Notes: generated by a model not told the origin, from the sequence alone. A stretch of DNA of 64,000 bases from Halomonas organivorans (GCF_014192055.1 NZ_JACHXM010000003.1:124001-188000), one strand, 5' to 3'; shown: positions 19,801 through 28,814, numbered from the stretch's first letter. Numbers and translations are program-made.

Positions 19801-20870
19801 TTGGAGAGCCGCGCGTAGAGCGGCAGGATCTCGGTGTCGCGCAGCTCGGCGCGGCGCAGGGTGTCGGCGGCCTCGCGGATCTCGCGCTCGCCGGGCAGGA
19901 ACACCAGGATGTCCCGCGGCCCATGCAGCCAGCCCTTCTCGCGCTCGGCGGCCTGGATCTCCTCCACCGCCTGCAGGATGCCCTCCTGCAGGGTGCGGTC
20001 CTCCTCGTCCTCGGCCTCGCGGGTCAGCGGCCGATAGCGCACCTCCACCGGATAGGTGCGCCCCGAGACCTCGACCACCGGCGCCCGGCGCCGGGTGCCG
20101 TTCTCCCCCGCCAGGGCGAAATGCTCGGCGAAGCGCTCCACGTCGATGGTCGCCGAGGTGATGATCACCTTGAGGTCGGGGCGACGCTCGAGCAGGCGCT
20201 TGAGATAGCCGAGCAGGAAGTCGATGTTGAGGCTGCGCTCGTGGGCTTCATCGATGATGATCGCTTCGTAGCGGCGAAGGTCGGGATCATGACGGGTCTC
20301 GGCCAGCAGGATGCCGTCGGTCATCAGCTTGACCAGGGTGGCATCGTCGGTGTGGTCGGTGAAACGCACCTGATAGCCGACCTGCTCGCCCAGCGGCACC
20401 TCCATCTCTTCGGCCAGGCGGGTGGCCACCGAGCGGGCCGCCAGCCGGCGCGGCTGGGTGTGACCGATCAACCCACGGCGTCCAAGCCCCAGCTCCAGGC
20501 ACAGCTTGGGCAACTGGGTGGTCTTGCCCGAGCCCGTCTCACCGGCCACCACCACCACCTGGTGATCGCGCAGCGCCTCGAGGATGTCCTCACGGCGCTC
20601 GGCGACCGGCAGCTCCTCGGGATAGGCCAGGCGTACCGGCCGCGACGCCCGGGCATCCACCTTCGCCTGCGAGCGCTCGACCTCACGGCGCAGCTCGGAC
20701 AGCCCGCGATCCACCGGCTTGCCCTGCCGACTGCGCCGGGTCAGGCCGGCGAGGCGCTTGCCCAGTCGGGGTGCGTCGCGCAGCAGCACGCCGTCGAGCT
20801 CGCCCTGGAGGGCCTTCAGGGCGGCGGCGTCGGATTCGGGCGCGTCGGGGGCTGGGGTCAGGCTACTCAC
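16854..20870 (-). CDS. hrpA: ATP-dependent RNA helicase HrpA
   Basis: A 1338-residue DEAH-box helicase, close to the usual length of 1300. Walker A GETGSGKT is at 110-117, DEAH at 207-210 (IIIDEAHERSLN), then ITSATID, STNVAETSLTVPGI and the Q-x-x-G-R-x-G-R motif (QRKGRCGRV). The helicase-associated and OB-fold regions follow, and a long C-terminal domain typical of HrpA fills the last 500 residues. In E. coli HrpA works on RNA, including rescue of stalled ribosomes. Single gene; a heptamer array lies just upstream of it. Confidence 0.95.
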   Translation of the reverse strand: MSSLTPAPDAPESDAAALKALQGELDGVLLRDAPRLGKRLAGLTRRSRQGKPVDRGLSELRREVERSQAKVDARASRPVRLAYPEELPVAERREDILEALRDHQVVVVAGETGSGKTTQLPKLCLELGLGRRGLIGHTQPRRLAARSVATRLAEEMEVPLGEQVGYQVRFTDHTDDATLVKLMTDGILLAETRHDPDLRRYEAIIIDEAHERSLNIDFLLGYLKRLLERRPDLKVIITSATIDVERFAEHFALAGENGTRRRAPVVEVSGRTYPVEVRYRPLTREAEDEEDRTLQEGILQAVEEIQAAEREKGWLHGPRDILVFLPGEREIREAADTLRRAELRDTEILPLYARLSNAEQNRVFAPHRGRRIVLSTNVAETSLTVPGIRYVIDPGLVRISRYSYRAKIQRLPVEAVSQASADQRKGRCGRVAEGLCIRLYDEEDYLGRPEFTDPEIRRTNLASVILSMLSLKLGSIEAFPFVDPPDSRFVTDGFRLLFELGAVDEGQRITPLGRKLARLPIDPRLARMLLAGAEQGGLREVLVVVSALAIQDPRDRPAEKRQAADQAHRRWQDPDSDFVALLNLWHGFEAAREELSGNRLRRWCKDHYLNYLRLREWHDTFRQLRQLLRDMDIEVPAPSSLPPADDDGEIAQKARRDSAVRLHKALLPGLLSHLGHFLENREYQGARNRKFMIHPGSGLSKKTPKWVMAFELVETSKLFARTVAKIDPAWIEPLAGHLVKRSYSEPHWEMKRAQVVAFEQVTLFGLAIVNRRKVHYGPIAPAESRELFIRRALVEGEFKTRGEFFAHNRALVEEVEDLEDRARKRDILVDEEALFDFYDARLPEDIVNGKGFEAWRKKAERDAPDVLKFDRAALLAREAEEVTQADYPDELALNGVRYPLSYHFAPGAADDGVTLTVPAAMLPQLPESRLEWLVPGLLREKCIALLKSLPKSIRRQVVPIPDWVDAALQAMTPDDVSLSEALGEFLRVKTGVRLHPDDWRVDQLEPHLVMNLRVVDHEGRELGQGRDIRALEQRFEAAAGEGARALASEASEADVLETLPEAPLPESRVTTQAGIRVEAYPAVVPEDDNLRVELFDHPDKAREAHRHGVVRAAMARLPDQVRAIERLPGVQPCALLFAKVGSKRQLTEDLVSAVIQQIVAVDPLPRSRDELETRLVQTRDALVPHAEERLGILKQALEGHLSVTKALKGNLNLSLALVYSDLKAQMQRLVHPGFLTEAGDWLVEYPRYMDAARIRLEKAPRERMRDQMHMQSVQDFEARWMARRESERRGGVEDPALVEFGWWIEELRVSLFAQQLGTRMPVSEKRLEKRWKELTGRA

Positions 20871-20986
20871 GATGGACTCGAAGGCTCCAGTAATCGATCA
20901 GGCTCGGGACGAAAGAACCCGCATCGGCAGGGCGATGCGGGCCGGTTATTGTAACGCCGTGAGACAGTCCGGGGCTAATCGCACCT

Positions 20987-21120
20987 GGCTACGGGCTGCG
21001 GGCTACGGGCTACGGGCTACGGGCTACGGGCCTCCAGCTTCGGGCTGCGGGCTACGGGCCTCCAGCTTCGGGCTACGGGCTACGGGCTGCGGGCTGCGGG
21101 CTGCGGGCCTCCAGCTTCGA
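20987..21120 (+). repeat. GGGCTRC heptamer array with 14-mer spacers
   Basis: Tandem 7-base units GGGCTAC and GGGCTGC in three blocks, each closed by the same 14-mer GGGCCTCCAGCTTC (three copies, in phase because 14 is twice 7). The variation within heptamers is almost wholly one A/G position. The array fills most of the 312-base gap between fadD and hrpA; I see no gene in that gap. The plus strand has GGG runs every 7 bases and fits the G-quadruplex pattern. Confidence 0.9.
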
Positions 21121-21182
21121 GCCAAGGGCCGCTGGCGGCGCGGCACCTTGCTGAACGGGACAAGCGTCTTGGGCAGCCGAGC

Positions 21183-22862
21183 CTAACCGCCTCCATTCTG
21201 CCCCTTGGCCTCGTCGCGAAGCTGGCGGCGCAGCACTTTCCCCACATTCGTCTTGGGCAGCTCGTCGCGAAACTCCACGTAGCGCGGCACCTTGTAGCCG
21301 GTCAATTCCCGCTTGCACCAGGTGCGCAGGGTCTCGGCGTCCAGATCGGGGTCCTTGGCCACCACGAACAGCTTGATGGCCTCGCCGCTGGCCTCGTCCG
21401 GCACCCCGACGGCGGCCGACTCCACCACGCCGGGATGATGGGCCACGACATCCTCGATCTCGTTGGGGTACACGTTGAAGCCGGATACCAGGATCATGTC
21501 CTTCTTGCGATCGACGATGCGGATGTAGCCATCTTCCTCGAACACGGCGACGTCGCCGGTGTGGAACCAGCCATCGGCGTCGAGGGCACGCGCAGTATCC
21601 TCGTCGCGGTTCCAGTAGCCTTTCATTACCTGGGGACCTCGGACGCAGAGCTCGCCGGCCTCGCCGCCGAGCAGGTCATTGCCTTCCAGGTCCACGACCT
21701 TGACCTCGGTGCCGGCCACCGGCTTGCCGATCGTGCCGAGCCGTATGGCATCGATGGGGTTGAAGCTGACGATCGGTGAAGTCTCGGTGAGCCCATAGCC
21801 CTCGGCGACCGGGCAGCCGGTCACCTCTTCCCAACGCTTGGCCACCGCCCGGGTCAGCGCCATGCCGCCGGAGATGGTCAGGTGCAGGCCGGAGAAGTCG
21901 AGCGCCCGGAAGTCATCGCGGTTGCACAGCGCATTGAACAGGGTATTGAGCCCCACGAAACCGGTGAAATGCACCGATTTCAGGGTCTTGATGAAACCGT
22001 CCAGATCCCGGGGATTGGGAATCAGCACCGAATGATTGCCGGTCTCCATCATGAACAGGCAATTCACGGTGAAGGTGTAGATGTGGTAGACGGGCAGCGG
22101 CGCGATGATCGTCTCGCCGCCCTCCGCGAGCCCGGGGCCGATCGCCTGGCGCGCCTGAAGCATGTTGGCCACCAGGTTGCCGTGGGTCAGCATGGTGCCC
22201 TTGGCCAGCCCGGTAGTGCCGCCGGTGTACTGCAGGGCAGCGATATCGCCGGCCTCACGGGCGATGTCGCGATGCTCGAGCAGCGCCCCCCGCGACAGGG
22301 TATCGCGGAAACGCCAGGCGCCGGGCAGGCGGTAGGCCGGTACCAGCTTCTTGAGATATTTCACCGCGGCGTTGATCAGCGGCCGCTTGGGGAAGGGGTG
22401 CAGATCGGCCAGTTCGGTGACCACCACCTGCTCGATCTCGGTGTCGTCGAGGATCTTCTCGAGCTTGGCCGCCATGTTGGCCAGGATGACGATCGAACGG
22501 ACACCGGCATCCTTGAACTGGTGGGCCATCTCCCGCTCGGTGTAGAGAGGATTGGTATTGACCACGACCAGGCCGGCACGCAGGGCACCGAACACTGCCA
22601 CCGGAAACTGCAGGACATTGGGCAACTGAATGGCGATGCGATCGCCGGGCCGGAGATCGGTCTCGTGCTGCAGCCAGGCGGCGAAAGCGGCGGACAGGCG
22701 ATCCAGCTCACCGTAGCTCAGCGTGCGCCCCATGCAGGTGAAAGCGGGATTGTCGGCAAAACGCTCGACGGCGGCATGAAAGACATCCATCACCGAGGCA
22801 TAGCCGTCGCCGCCCTCGAGTTCGGGGCCGCGCAGGATGGCGGGCGTCGCGTGCTCACTCAT
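21183..22862 (-). CDS. fadD: Long-chain fatty acid-CoA ligase
   Basis: A 559-residue AMP-forming ligase; E. coli FadD has 561. The ATP/AMP signature YTGGTTGLAKG is at 212-222, followed by GYGLTETSP, the W-FHTGDVAVFEEDGY motif and the fatty acyl-CoA synthetase signature VDRKKDMILVSGFNVYPNE. The C-terminal NVGKVLRRQLRDE contains the catalytic lysine. It activates imported long-chain fatty acids at the inner membrane for beta-oxidation. Single gene with a 119-base gap upstream. Confidence 0.94.
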   Translation of the reverse strand: MSEHATPAILRGPELEGGDGYASVMDVFHAAVERFADNPAFTCMGRTLSYGELDRLSAAFAAWLQHETDLRPGDRIAIQLPNVLQFPVAVFGALRAGLVVVNTNPLYTEREMAHQFKDAGVRSIVILANMAAKLEKILDDTEIEQVVVTELADLHPFPKRPLINAAVKYLKKLVPAYRLPGAWRFRDTLSRGALLEHRDIAREAGDIAALQYTGGTTGLAKGTMLTHGNLVANMLQARQAIGPGLAEGGETIIAPLPVYHIYTFTVNCLFMMETGNHSVLIPNPRDLDGFIKTLKSVHFTGFVGLNTLFNALCNRDDFRALDFSGLHLTISGGMALTRAVAKRWEEVTGCPVAEGYGLTETSPIVSFNPIDAIRLGTIGKPVAGTEVKVVDLEGNDLLGGEAGELCVRGPQVMKGYWNRDEDTARALDADGWFHTGDVAVFEEDGYIRIVDRKKDMILVSGFNVYPNEIEDVVAHHPGVVESAAVGVPDEASGEAIKLFVVAKDPDLDAETLRTWCKRELTGYKVPRYVEFRDELPKTNVGKVLRRQLRDEAKGQNGGG

Positions 22863-22981
22863 GGCATTCTCCAGGCTGTGATCGACCCGGCTGCCCCGGG
22901 ATCGCTCCTTGTTGTTATGACGCTATGATGGACCCCACCCTATCCCAACCGCCTCCCGGCTGTAAAACGATCGATTGAAAC

Positions 22982-23761
22982 TTACGTTTTATAGCGACCT
23001 CGAATCTCGCCATCACGCCACACCAGCAGCTCGCCGGGCTCCATGCGCACCCAGTCCTCGTTGTCTGTCAGCGGTTCGGTGGCGATCACCGAGACCACGT
23101 CGTCGGGCGTGGTGTGCTCGGCAAAGTTCACCGCCAGTTCGGCATCCGAGAGACTGGCCTGGCCGAACGGTGCCCGACGGGTGATATGCGCCAGCTTGGT
23201 GGTGCAATAGGTGTAGAGATACTCGCCATCGGCCAGCAACAGGTTGAAGACCCCGAGTCCACGCAGCCGTTCGCAGAGACGATGCAGCAGACTCCAGAGC
23301 CGGCGGCGATCCGCTGGCGGCTCGGGAAAGGCGCGGCGCAGCTCGCCCATCAGCCAGCAGAAGGCATGCTCGCTGTCGGTACCTCCCACCGGCCGGTAGA
23401 AGGAAAGCGGCAAGGCTTCCCAGCCCTCGAGCTGGCCGTTGTGGGCATAGCACCAGGGCTGGCCCCACATTTCCCGGGTGAAGGGATGGGTATTGGTCAG
23501 CCTCACCTGGCCGACATTGGCCTGGCGGATGTGGCTGATCACGATATGCGACTTGATCGGATAATCGCGAATCAGCCGGGCGATGGGCGAATCCACCGAG
23601 GGGTGGGGGTCGCGGAAATCGCGATAGCCGCCGGCCTCGTAGAAAGCGATGCCCCAGCCGTCGCGGTGCGGCCCCGTACCGCCGCCCCGATGCAGGAAAC
23701 CGGTGAAGCTGAAGCAGATATCGGTCGGCACGTTGGCGCTCATGCCCAATAATTCACACAT
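22982..23761 (-). CDS. Class II glutamine amidotransferase (YafJ type)
   Basis: A 259-residue N-terminal-nucleophile amidotransferase domain protein. The start is set by MCELLGMSANVP: removing Met exposes Cys2 as nucleophile. SHIRQANVG, NTHPF, the AHNGQL glutamine-site motif and GGTDSEHAFC all fit the family. It has no synthase domain, so it may hydrolyse gamma-glutamyl amides alone or serve a partner. Its start overlaps the end of the VWA gene by 8 bases, so it is the third gene of an operon with a membrane protein and a VWA protein. Confidence 0.9.
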   Translation of the reverse strand: MCELLGMSANVPTDICFSFTGFLHRGGGTGPHRDGWGIAFYEAGGYRDFRDPHPSVDSPIARLIRDYPIKSHIVISHIRQANVGQVRLTNTHPFTREMWGQPWCYAHNGQLEGWEALPLSFYRPVGGTDSEHAFCWLMGELRRAFPEPPADRRRLWSLLHRLCERLRGLGVFNLLLADGEYLYTYCTTKLAHITRRAPFGQASLSDAELAVNFAEHTTPDDVVSVIATEPLTDNEDWVRMEPGELLVWRDGEIRGRYKT

Positions 23762-25592
23762 GCGGATCCCTGCGCTCGCGGGAGGAAGCGGAACGGCTGG
23801 TATGGCGCCACAGCAGACGCAGCAGCACCAGGCCAATGGCCAGCGCCAGCAGAATCCAGAACATCGGCCCGTGCGACCAGCCGCGGACCCGCTCGACCAG
23901 CCCCGGCCAGCCGGCCTGCCAGGCCAGGCGAAGCTTGGCTGGCACCGCGTTGACGCCCTCGACGAAGCGGTCGGCGAGGCTCGGCGACGCATCGGGTGCC
24001 GCCTGGTCATCTGGCCCGGCGAAGCGTTCGGCGGCAAGCGTCGGGCCGGCCTCGGTGCCGGCGATGCCGACCCGCGCATCGGGATTGAGCATCAGCTGCG
24101 GCAGGTTCAGCTCGCGGGTCTCGCCATCCAGGGTGACGGTCGCGGTCAGCTCGAGCGGCTGGCGCAGTTCGGGATCCAGCGACGGCAGCGACAGCGTCCA
24201 GCGTGCCTCGCCGACCGCCTCGGCGCTGAGCGATTCGCCCCTCAGATCGCCGCGGATGCGCGTATTGTCACGGGTCAGGCGCGGATGCTCGGCGACCAGC
24301 ACGACGCGCCCCGCCGCCGGATCATGCACGGCACCAATCGCCGGCAGGACATTGACGGCCTGACTGCGCTGGCGAGTGAATCCGTCGCCGGAGGCCCGTA
24401 CCACCAGCCGTGCATTGCCGGTCAGGTCCGGCGGCGGCAACTCGCCCTCGAAGCGCCCCTCCGCACCGGCGTTAAGGACCACCGACGCCTGCTCTTCGCC
24501 GTCCGCATCTTCGAGTGCGACCTCCAGGGTGAGGTTTCCGGGCAGGTTGGCCGCGTCAGCTTCCGCCTCGAGCCAAGCCTCGACGGGCACCGGGAAGCCA
24601 CGGTACAGCGTGGCGGGCAGCGGCGAGGTGCGCAGATGCCAGGGGCCGCTGACGCTGATGCGACTGCGTTCGCCCACCCTCCCCTCGAGACGCCACTCGC
24701 CCGCCTGGGGCTCGGGCAGGCGGATCAGATCGAAGTGGGGCTCCACCTGCCAGTTTGCTCCCTCCGGAGCCGTCTCGGCCTGGTAGCGGGTACCGTCCGG
24801 GGCGACCAGGGTCAGCGGAGGGGCGTCGGGCTCGTGGAAGACCAGCGCCGAGAGGCTATCCACGCCCTTGTCGACGATGAAGCGGCCTTCGTCGTCGAGA
24901 GGCAGGCGGTCGGCCGGAAAGATACGCTCGAAGATATCGAGAAAAGCCCCGAGTAGCCCTTCGGGGGAATCCACCCGGGCGGCCAACCCGCCGGTGCTCT
25001 GGGCCAGCCGCTCGACCAGCGCCAGGTCGGCTTCGTCGGAGAAGGCGATGGCATGCACCGCCACCCCCTGGTCGGCGAGCGTCGGCGCCAGCTCCTCCAC
25101 CAGGCGGCGCCGCGAGTCCCGGTCGATGCCCGGCTTGGCGCCGCGGGCGGGCGGCAAATCGATGACGCCATCGGTCATCAGTATCAGGTGCCGACCGCCA
25201 TTGGCTTCGGCATCGACCGCGCGACGCAGCGCGGTCTCGATGTCGGTATATTGCTGATAGTCGCGCAGGGCCGGCGGCAGGGCCAGGGCGCGCTCGCGCC
25301 AGGCGGATTCGACGCGCCCCAGCGGCAGCGGATTGTCGACCCGCTCGCCGAAGGTCCAGACCCCGGCGCTGGCGCCCTCGGGCAGCAGCGAGACCAGAAG
25401 CCCCATGGCACTCGCCGCCAGGCGATCGGGATCATGAGCCTTCATGCTGCCGGAAACATCGACGACGACCCGCACGTCAGGTCGCGCCGACGCGGGCTGC
25501 GCGGCCGCCATCGCCACCGCCCCGAGCAGCCACAGTACCAGCCACCACCGTGCGTGGCTACCCCTACGACCGCGCCAAGCTCCGCTACGCAT
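23754..25592 (-). CDS. Von Willebrand factor A domain membrane protein
   Basis: A 612-residue protein with an N-terminal signal peptide (hydrophobic stretch about 16-35), a VWA domain from about 38 to 230 and a C-terminal membrane helix near 575-597 (FWILLALAIGLVLLRLLW). The metal site DVSGSM and the later TDGVID are intact, so it can bind a divalent metal and a ligand. The middle, 230-550, is predicted beta-rich (Ig-like) repeats facing the periplasm. Layout agrees with the conserved TIGR03503-type family, whose function is unknown. It is coupled to the amidotransferase and to a small membrane protein. Confidence 0.85.
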   Translation of the reverse strand: MRSGAWRGRRGSHARWWLVLWLLGAVAMAAAQPASARPDVRVVVDVSGSMKAHDPDRLAASAMGLLVSLLPEGASAGVWTFGERVDNPLPLGRVESAWRERALALPPALRDYQQYTDIETALRRAVDAEANGGRHLILMTDGVIDLPPARGAKPGIDRDSRRRLVEELAPTLADQGVAVHAIAFSDEADLALVERLAQSTGGLAARVDSPEGLLGAFLDIFERIFPADRLPLDDEGRFIVDKGVDSLSALVFHEPDAPPLTLVAPDGTRYQAETAPEGANWQVEPHFDLIRLPEPQAGEWRLEGRVGERSRISVSGPWHLRTSPLPATLYRGFPVPVEAWLEAEADAANLPGNLTLEVALEDADGEEQASVVLNAGAEGRFEGELPPPDLTGNARLVVRASGDGFTRQRSQAVNVLPAIGAVHDPAAGRVVLVAEHPRLTRDNTRIRGDLRGESLSAEAVGEARWTLSLPSLDPELRQPLELTATVTLDGETRELNLPQLMLNPDARVGIAGTEAGPTLAAERFAGPDDQAAPDASPSLADRFVEGVNAVPAKLRLAWQAGWPGLVERVRGWSHGPMFWILLALAIGLVLLRLLWRHTSRSASSRERRDPHV

Positions 25593-25601
25593 CGCGCATC
25601 C

Positions 25602-26036
25602 TTAGCCGATCACCGGCTCCTGTCGCTGTGCACCGCCATCCTGGCGGCGTTCTCCCTGACGCCCCTGATCCTCGGCGGCCTCGGCCACCGCGCCCCGGCG
25701 ACCGCGCCGCCACAGCAACAGGCCAACCAGGGCACCCAGGCCCGCGGCTACCACGACCAGCATCAGGGCCGGCAGCATGGCGCCGGTGTCCCCTTCGAGG
25801 AAGGCCAGCCCGCTGACCACCACGGCCGGGGCCAAACCCTTGTAGACTTCCCCTTCGTCCATCAACGGCAGCTGAAAACTGGCCGGCACCCACATCACGC
25901 CGGCCACCGCCCAGGTAATGACCAGGCGCGGCAGGCGCGGCAGAAACGCCAGCCCCAGATAGCCGGTGCCAAGCACCACCAGCGACAGCACGGCATAGCT
26001 CAGCCATAGTAGAGACATTGAATCCGAAAGCAGCAT
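25602..26036 (-). CDS. Small membrane protein of VWA operon
   Basis: A 144-residue hypothetical protein. Two hydrophobic segments lie at about 8-50 (SYAVLSLVVLGTGYLGLAFL and neighbours), a third region near 60-80 and a clear helix at 88-109 (PALMLVVVAAGLGALVGLLL). The tail is charged (WRRGRRG... to GAQRQEPVIG) and cytoplasmic by the positive-inside rule. GAGGTA lies just before the ATG. It is first in the operon, 9 bases from the VWA gene. I recognise no family; a partner in the same membrane complex is the natural guess. Confidence 0.75.
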   Translation of the reverse strand: MLLSDSMSLLWLSYAVLSLVVLGTGYLGLAFLPRLPRLVITWAVAGVMWVPASFQLPLMDEGEVYKGLAPAVVVSGLAFLEGDTGAMLPALMLVVVAAGLGALVGLLLWRRGRRGAVAEAAEDQGRQGERRQDGGAQRQEPVIG

Positions 26037-26109
26037 CGGTACCTCGTCATTTGCGGCGTCGAAAGACGCACCCTGTTGAATTCACTTCGAGTATGGTACA
26101 TCCCGCACC

Positions 26110-28221
26110 ATGAAAGCACAGCCGCCACGTGATCCCAGCCAACCAACGGCTTCCTTCGCCTCCTCCCCGACCGCCGGATTCCGGCGTCCCGACGACCCCG
26201 ACTGGCACTGGCTGGAGGAGCGCGACGACCCGCAGGTGACGGCCTTCCTCGAGGCCGCCAACGCCCAATCCCGGGCCTGGTTCGCGCCCCTGGACGACCT
26301 CACCGAGCGCCTCTATCACGGCCACCTGGCCCGCCGCGAGCTGGCGGTTCATGGCCTGCCCACGGCGCTCGATCACTACACGGTGTGGAGCGAGACCGCG
26401 GTAGACGCCGACCACCCGGTGTGGTGGCGCCATCCCAACGGCGAACCCGAGCGAGGCGAGCCGTTCTTCGACCTGCAGCATCGGGCCGCCGACCACGCCT
26501 TCTTCGAGGTCGGCGACATGTCGCTGTCGCCGGACGAAAGCTGGCTGGCCTGGAGCGAGGACACCCGCGGCGACGAGACCTATACCCTATGGCTCAGGCG
26601 CCTGCCGGACGGCGAGCCGCTGGCCCTGCTCGAGGAGATCGGCCCCGAGCTGTGCTGGGCCGAGGACGGCGCCACCCTGCTGTTCACCCGCTACGACGCC
26701 ACCCAACGGCCGGACAGCATCTGGCGATTGCCGCTGCGACTCGGCGCGACGCCCACGGCGGACGAGCCGGCACTGATACTGCGCGAGGACGACCCGGAAT
26801 TCTGGCTGGGGCTTGGCAAGACACGCTCCCGCGAGTGGCTGATGCTGGAGTCCGCCTCCAAGGACACCAGCGAGGTCCACCTGGTTCCGGCGGCCGCACC
26901 GGCGACATCGCCCACGCTGTTCCACCCTCGCCAGCGCGGCGTGGAGTACGGCGTGGATCACCGCCCCGGCCACTTCTACGTGCTGCACAATCGCGAGGCG
27001 CCCCACTTCTGCCTCGACCGGGTCGACGAGGCCGCCCCTCAGGGCGAGCCCGAACGGCTGATCGAACACCGTGAAGACACTACCCTCGAGGGCATCGATG
27101 CCTTCGCCTGGGGACTAGTGGCCACCGAACGCGACCATCACCAGGCCCAGGTGCATCTGAGGGTGATCGAGCTCGATGACCGCCACACCCTGCGTCGCGA
27201 TGAGCGGCTGACGCTGCCCGAGACACCCTGCAGCCTGTCGCTTGGCGACGCGCCGCACTTCGCCGAGCGGTGCCTGAGACTGCGCGAGGAGTCCTTCACC
27301 CTGCCGGTGACCTGGACCGAGCTGGACCTGGACAGCGGACGCCGGCGGCGCCTCAAGCAACAGCCGGTGCACGGCGACCTCACGCCCGACCAACTGGTCT
27401 GCGAGCGACTGTGGGCGACCTCCCACGATGGCGAGCGCATCCCGGTCTCGGTGGTGATGCGCGCCGACCTGAGCGGTCATCCGCTGCCCACCCTGCTCTA
27501 CGGCTACGGCGCCTACGGCGAGGTGCTCGACCCCTGGTTCTCGGTGGCCCGCCTGGAGCTTCTGGCGCGGGGCGCCGCCTTCGCGGTGGCCCACGTGCGC
27601 GGCGGCGGCGACCGTGGCGAGCCCTGGTACCTGGCCGGCAAGCTCGAGCACAAGGCCAACAGCTTCCAGGACTTCCTGGCCGCCCGCGACGCCCTGGTCG
27701 AACAGGGGTTCAGCGATGATGAACGCCTCGTCGCCTATGGCGCCAGCGCCGGCGGGCTACTGGTGGGAGCCAGCCTCAACCTGGCGCCGGAACGCTTCTG
27801 CGCCGCGGTACTCGACGTGCCCTTCGTCGACGTGCTGCGCACCATGGAGAACCCCGACCTGCCGCTGACGACCGCCGAGTACAGCGAGTGGGGCGACCCG
27901 CGCGAGCCGTCCGCGCGTCGCCGCATCCGCGACTACTCGCCGCTCGACAACCTGCCCGAGCGGCCCTGGCCGCCGGTGTTCCTGCAAGGCAGCTGGCACG
28001 ATACCCGGGTGCCCTACTGGGAGCCGGCCAAGCTGTATGCCCGCCTCACCGAGCTGGCCGAGGGCAGCGGGCTGTCCTCGCACGACCATCCCACGCTGCT
28101 GCGCACCGACCTGGAAGCCGGCCACGGCGGGGCCTCCGGGCGCTTCAAGGGCTGGCACGACAACGCCCGCCAGGATGCCTTCATCCTGTGGGCGCTGGGG
28201 CTGGAGAGCCGGGAGGCCTGA
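26110..28221 (+). CDS. ptrB: Oligopeptidase B (S9 prolyl oligopeptidase family)
   Basis: A 703-residue cytoplasmic serine peptidase that cleaves short peptides after Arg or Lys. The N-terminal beta-propeller (about 75-420) carries MSLSPDESWLAWSEDTRGDE; the catalytic domain has GGGDRGEPWYLAGK and the triad Ser546 (YGASAGG), Asp631 (SWHDTRVPY) and His672 (EAGHGGASGR). Numbers agree well with E. coli OpdB (532, 617, 652). Divergent from the VWA operon across a 73-base gap. Confidence 0.94.
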   Translation: MKAQPPRDPSQPTASFASSPTAGFRRPDDPDWHWLEERDDPQVTAFLEAANAQSRAWFAPLDDLTERLYHGHLARRELAVHGLPTALDHYTVWSETAVDADHPVWWRHPNGEPERGEPFFDLQHRAADHAFFEVGDMSLSPDESWLAWSEDTRGDETYTLWLRRLPDGEPLALLEEIGPELCWAEDGATLLFTRYDATQRPDSIWRLPLRLGATPTADEPALILREDDPEFWLGLGKTRSREWLMLESASKDTSEVHLVPAAAPATSPTLFHPRQRGVEYGVDHRPGHFYVLHNREAPHFCLDRVDEAAPQGEPERLIEHREDTTLEGIDAFAWGLVATERDHHQAQVHLRVIELDDRHTLRRDERLTLPETPCSLSLGDAPHFAERCLRLREESFTLPVTWTELDLDSGRRRRLKQQPVHGDLTPDQLVCERLWATSHDGERIPVSVVMRADLSGHPLPTLLYGYGAYGEVLDPWFSVARLELLARGAAFAVAHVRGGGDRGEPWYLAGKLEHKANSFQDFLAARDALVEQGFSDDERLVAYGASAGGLLVGASLNLAPERFCAAVLDVPFVDVLRTMENPDLPLTTAEYSEWGDPREPSARRRIRDYSPLDNLPERPWPPVFLQGSWHDTRVPYWEPAKLYARLTELAEGSGLSSHDHPTLLRTDLEAGHGGASGRFKGWHDNARQDAFILWALGLESREA

Positions 28222-28283
28222 GCATCGTCGCTTTCGCTTAGGCGATGTCCGAAAGCCGGCGAGCGCAGCCCTCTCGGACGCAC

Positions 28284-28730
28284 CTAACCGTCGATCGGCA
28301 GGATCGCGATGATATGGTCTTCGAGCTCTTCCTCGGGAACCTCGGACTGGGACACCGCGAAGCTGCGCACGCTGATGCCCTTGCGATGCACCCGCTCGGG
28401 GTCACCCGAGATCAGCGGATGCCAGCCGGCCAGCTTGCGCCCTTCGGCCAGGCGCCGGTAGGCGCAGGACCTGGGCAGCCAGCGGAACTCCTCGATGCGC
28501 TCGACGGTGAGCTGCTGGCAGTCCGGCACCTTCTCGAAGCGGTGGGCGTAATCGCTGCAACGACAGCCTTGGATGTCGAGCAGCTCGCAGGCCACGTTGA
28601 GCACCGCCAGGTCGCCCTCGTCGTCCTGGAACTTGAGCAGGCAGCACTGGCCACAGCCGTCGCACAGCGCCTCCCACTCCTCATTGGTCAGCTCTTCCAG
28701 CGGGAAGCGCTCCCAGAAACGTTCTCTCAT
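28284..28730 (-). CDS. ycgN: YcgN family metal-binding cysteine-rich protein
   Basis: A 148-residue protein of the YcgN/YkgJ group. The cysteine cluster CDGCGQCCLLKF near residue 23 and later Cys in GCRCSDY, PDCQQL and PRSCAYR make a probable zinc- or iron-binding site. I use MRERFWERF as start; the upstream extension begins with TTG and has no ribosome-binding site. Its precise biochemical function is not known. It follows ycgL and rnd in the conserved gammaproteobacterial order, but here a repeat array is inserted between ycgL and ycgN. Confidence 0.9.
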   Translation of the reverse strand: MRERFWERFPLEELTNEEWEALCDGCGQCCLLKFQDDEGDLAVLNVACELLDIQGCRCSDYAHRFEKVPDCQQLTVERIEEFRWLPRSCAYRRLAEGRKLAGWHPLISGDPERVHRKGISVRSFAVSQSEVPEEELEDHIIAILPIDG

Positions 28731-28814
28731 CGTCACCGTCGTCGATCGGTTAGTGGCAAACAAGCCGCGAGCAGCGAGCCCCGGGCAACGAGCGATTCAT
28801 CGCAAGCCTGCCGA

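Noticed and set aside
15966..20954. A very long open frame (over 1600 codons) on the plus strand opposite hrpA
   Set aside because: It is the antisense of genuine, motif-rich genes (KAS III-like and HrpA). High GC removes stop codons from the opposite strand; the product has no recognisable domain and is rich in His, Gln, Arg and Leu.
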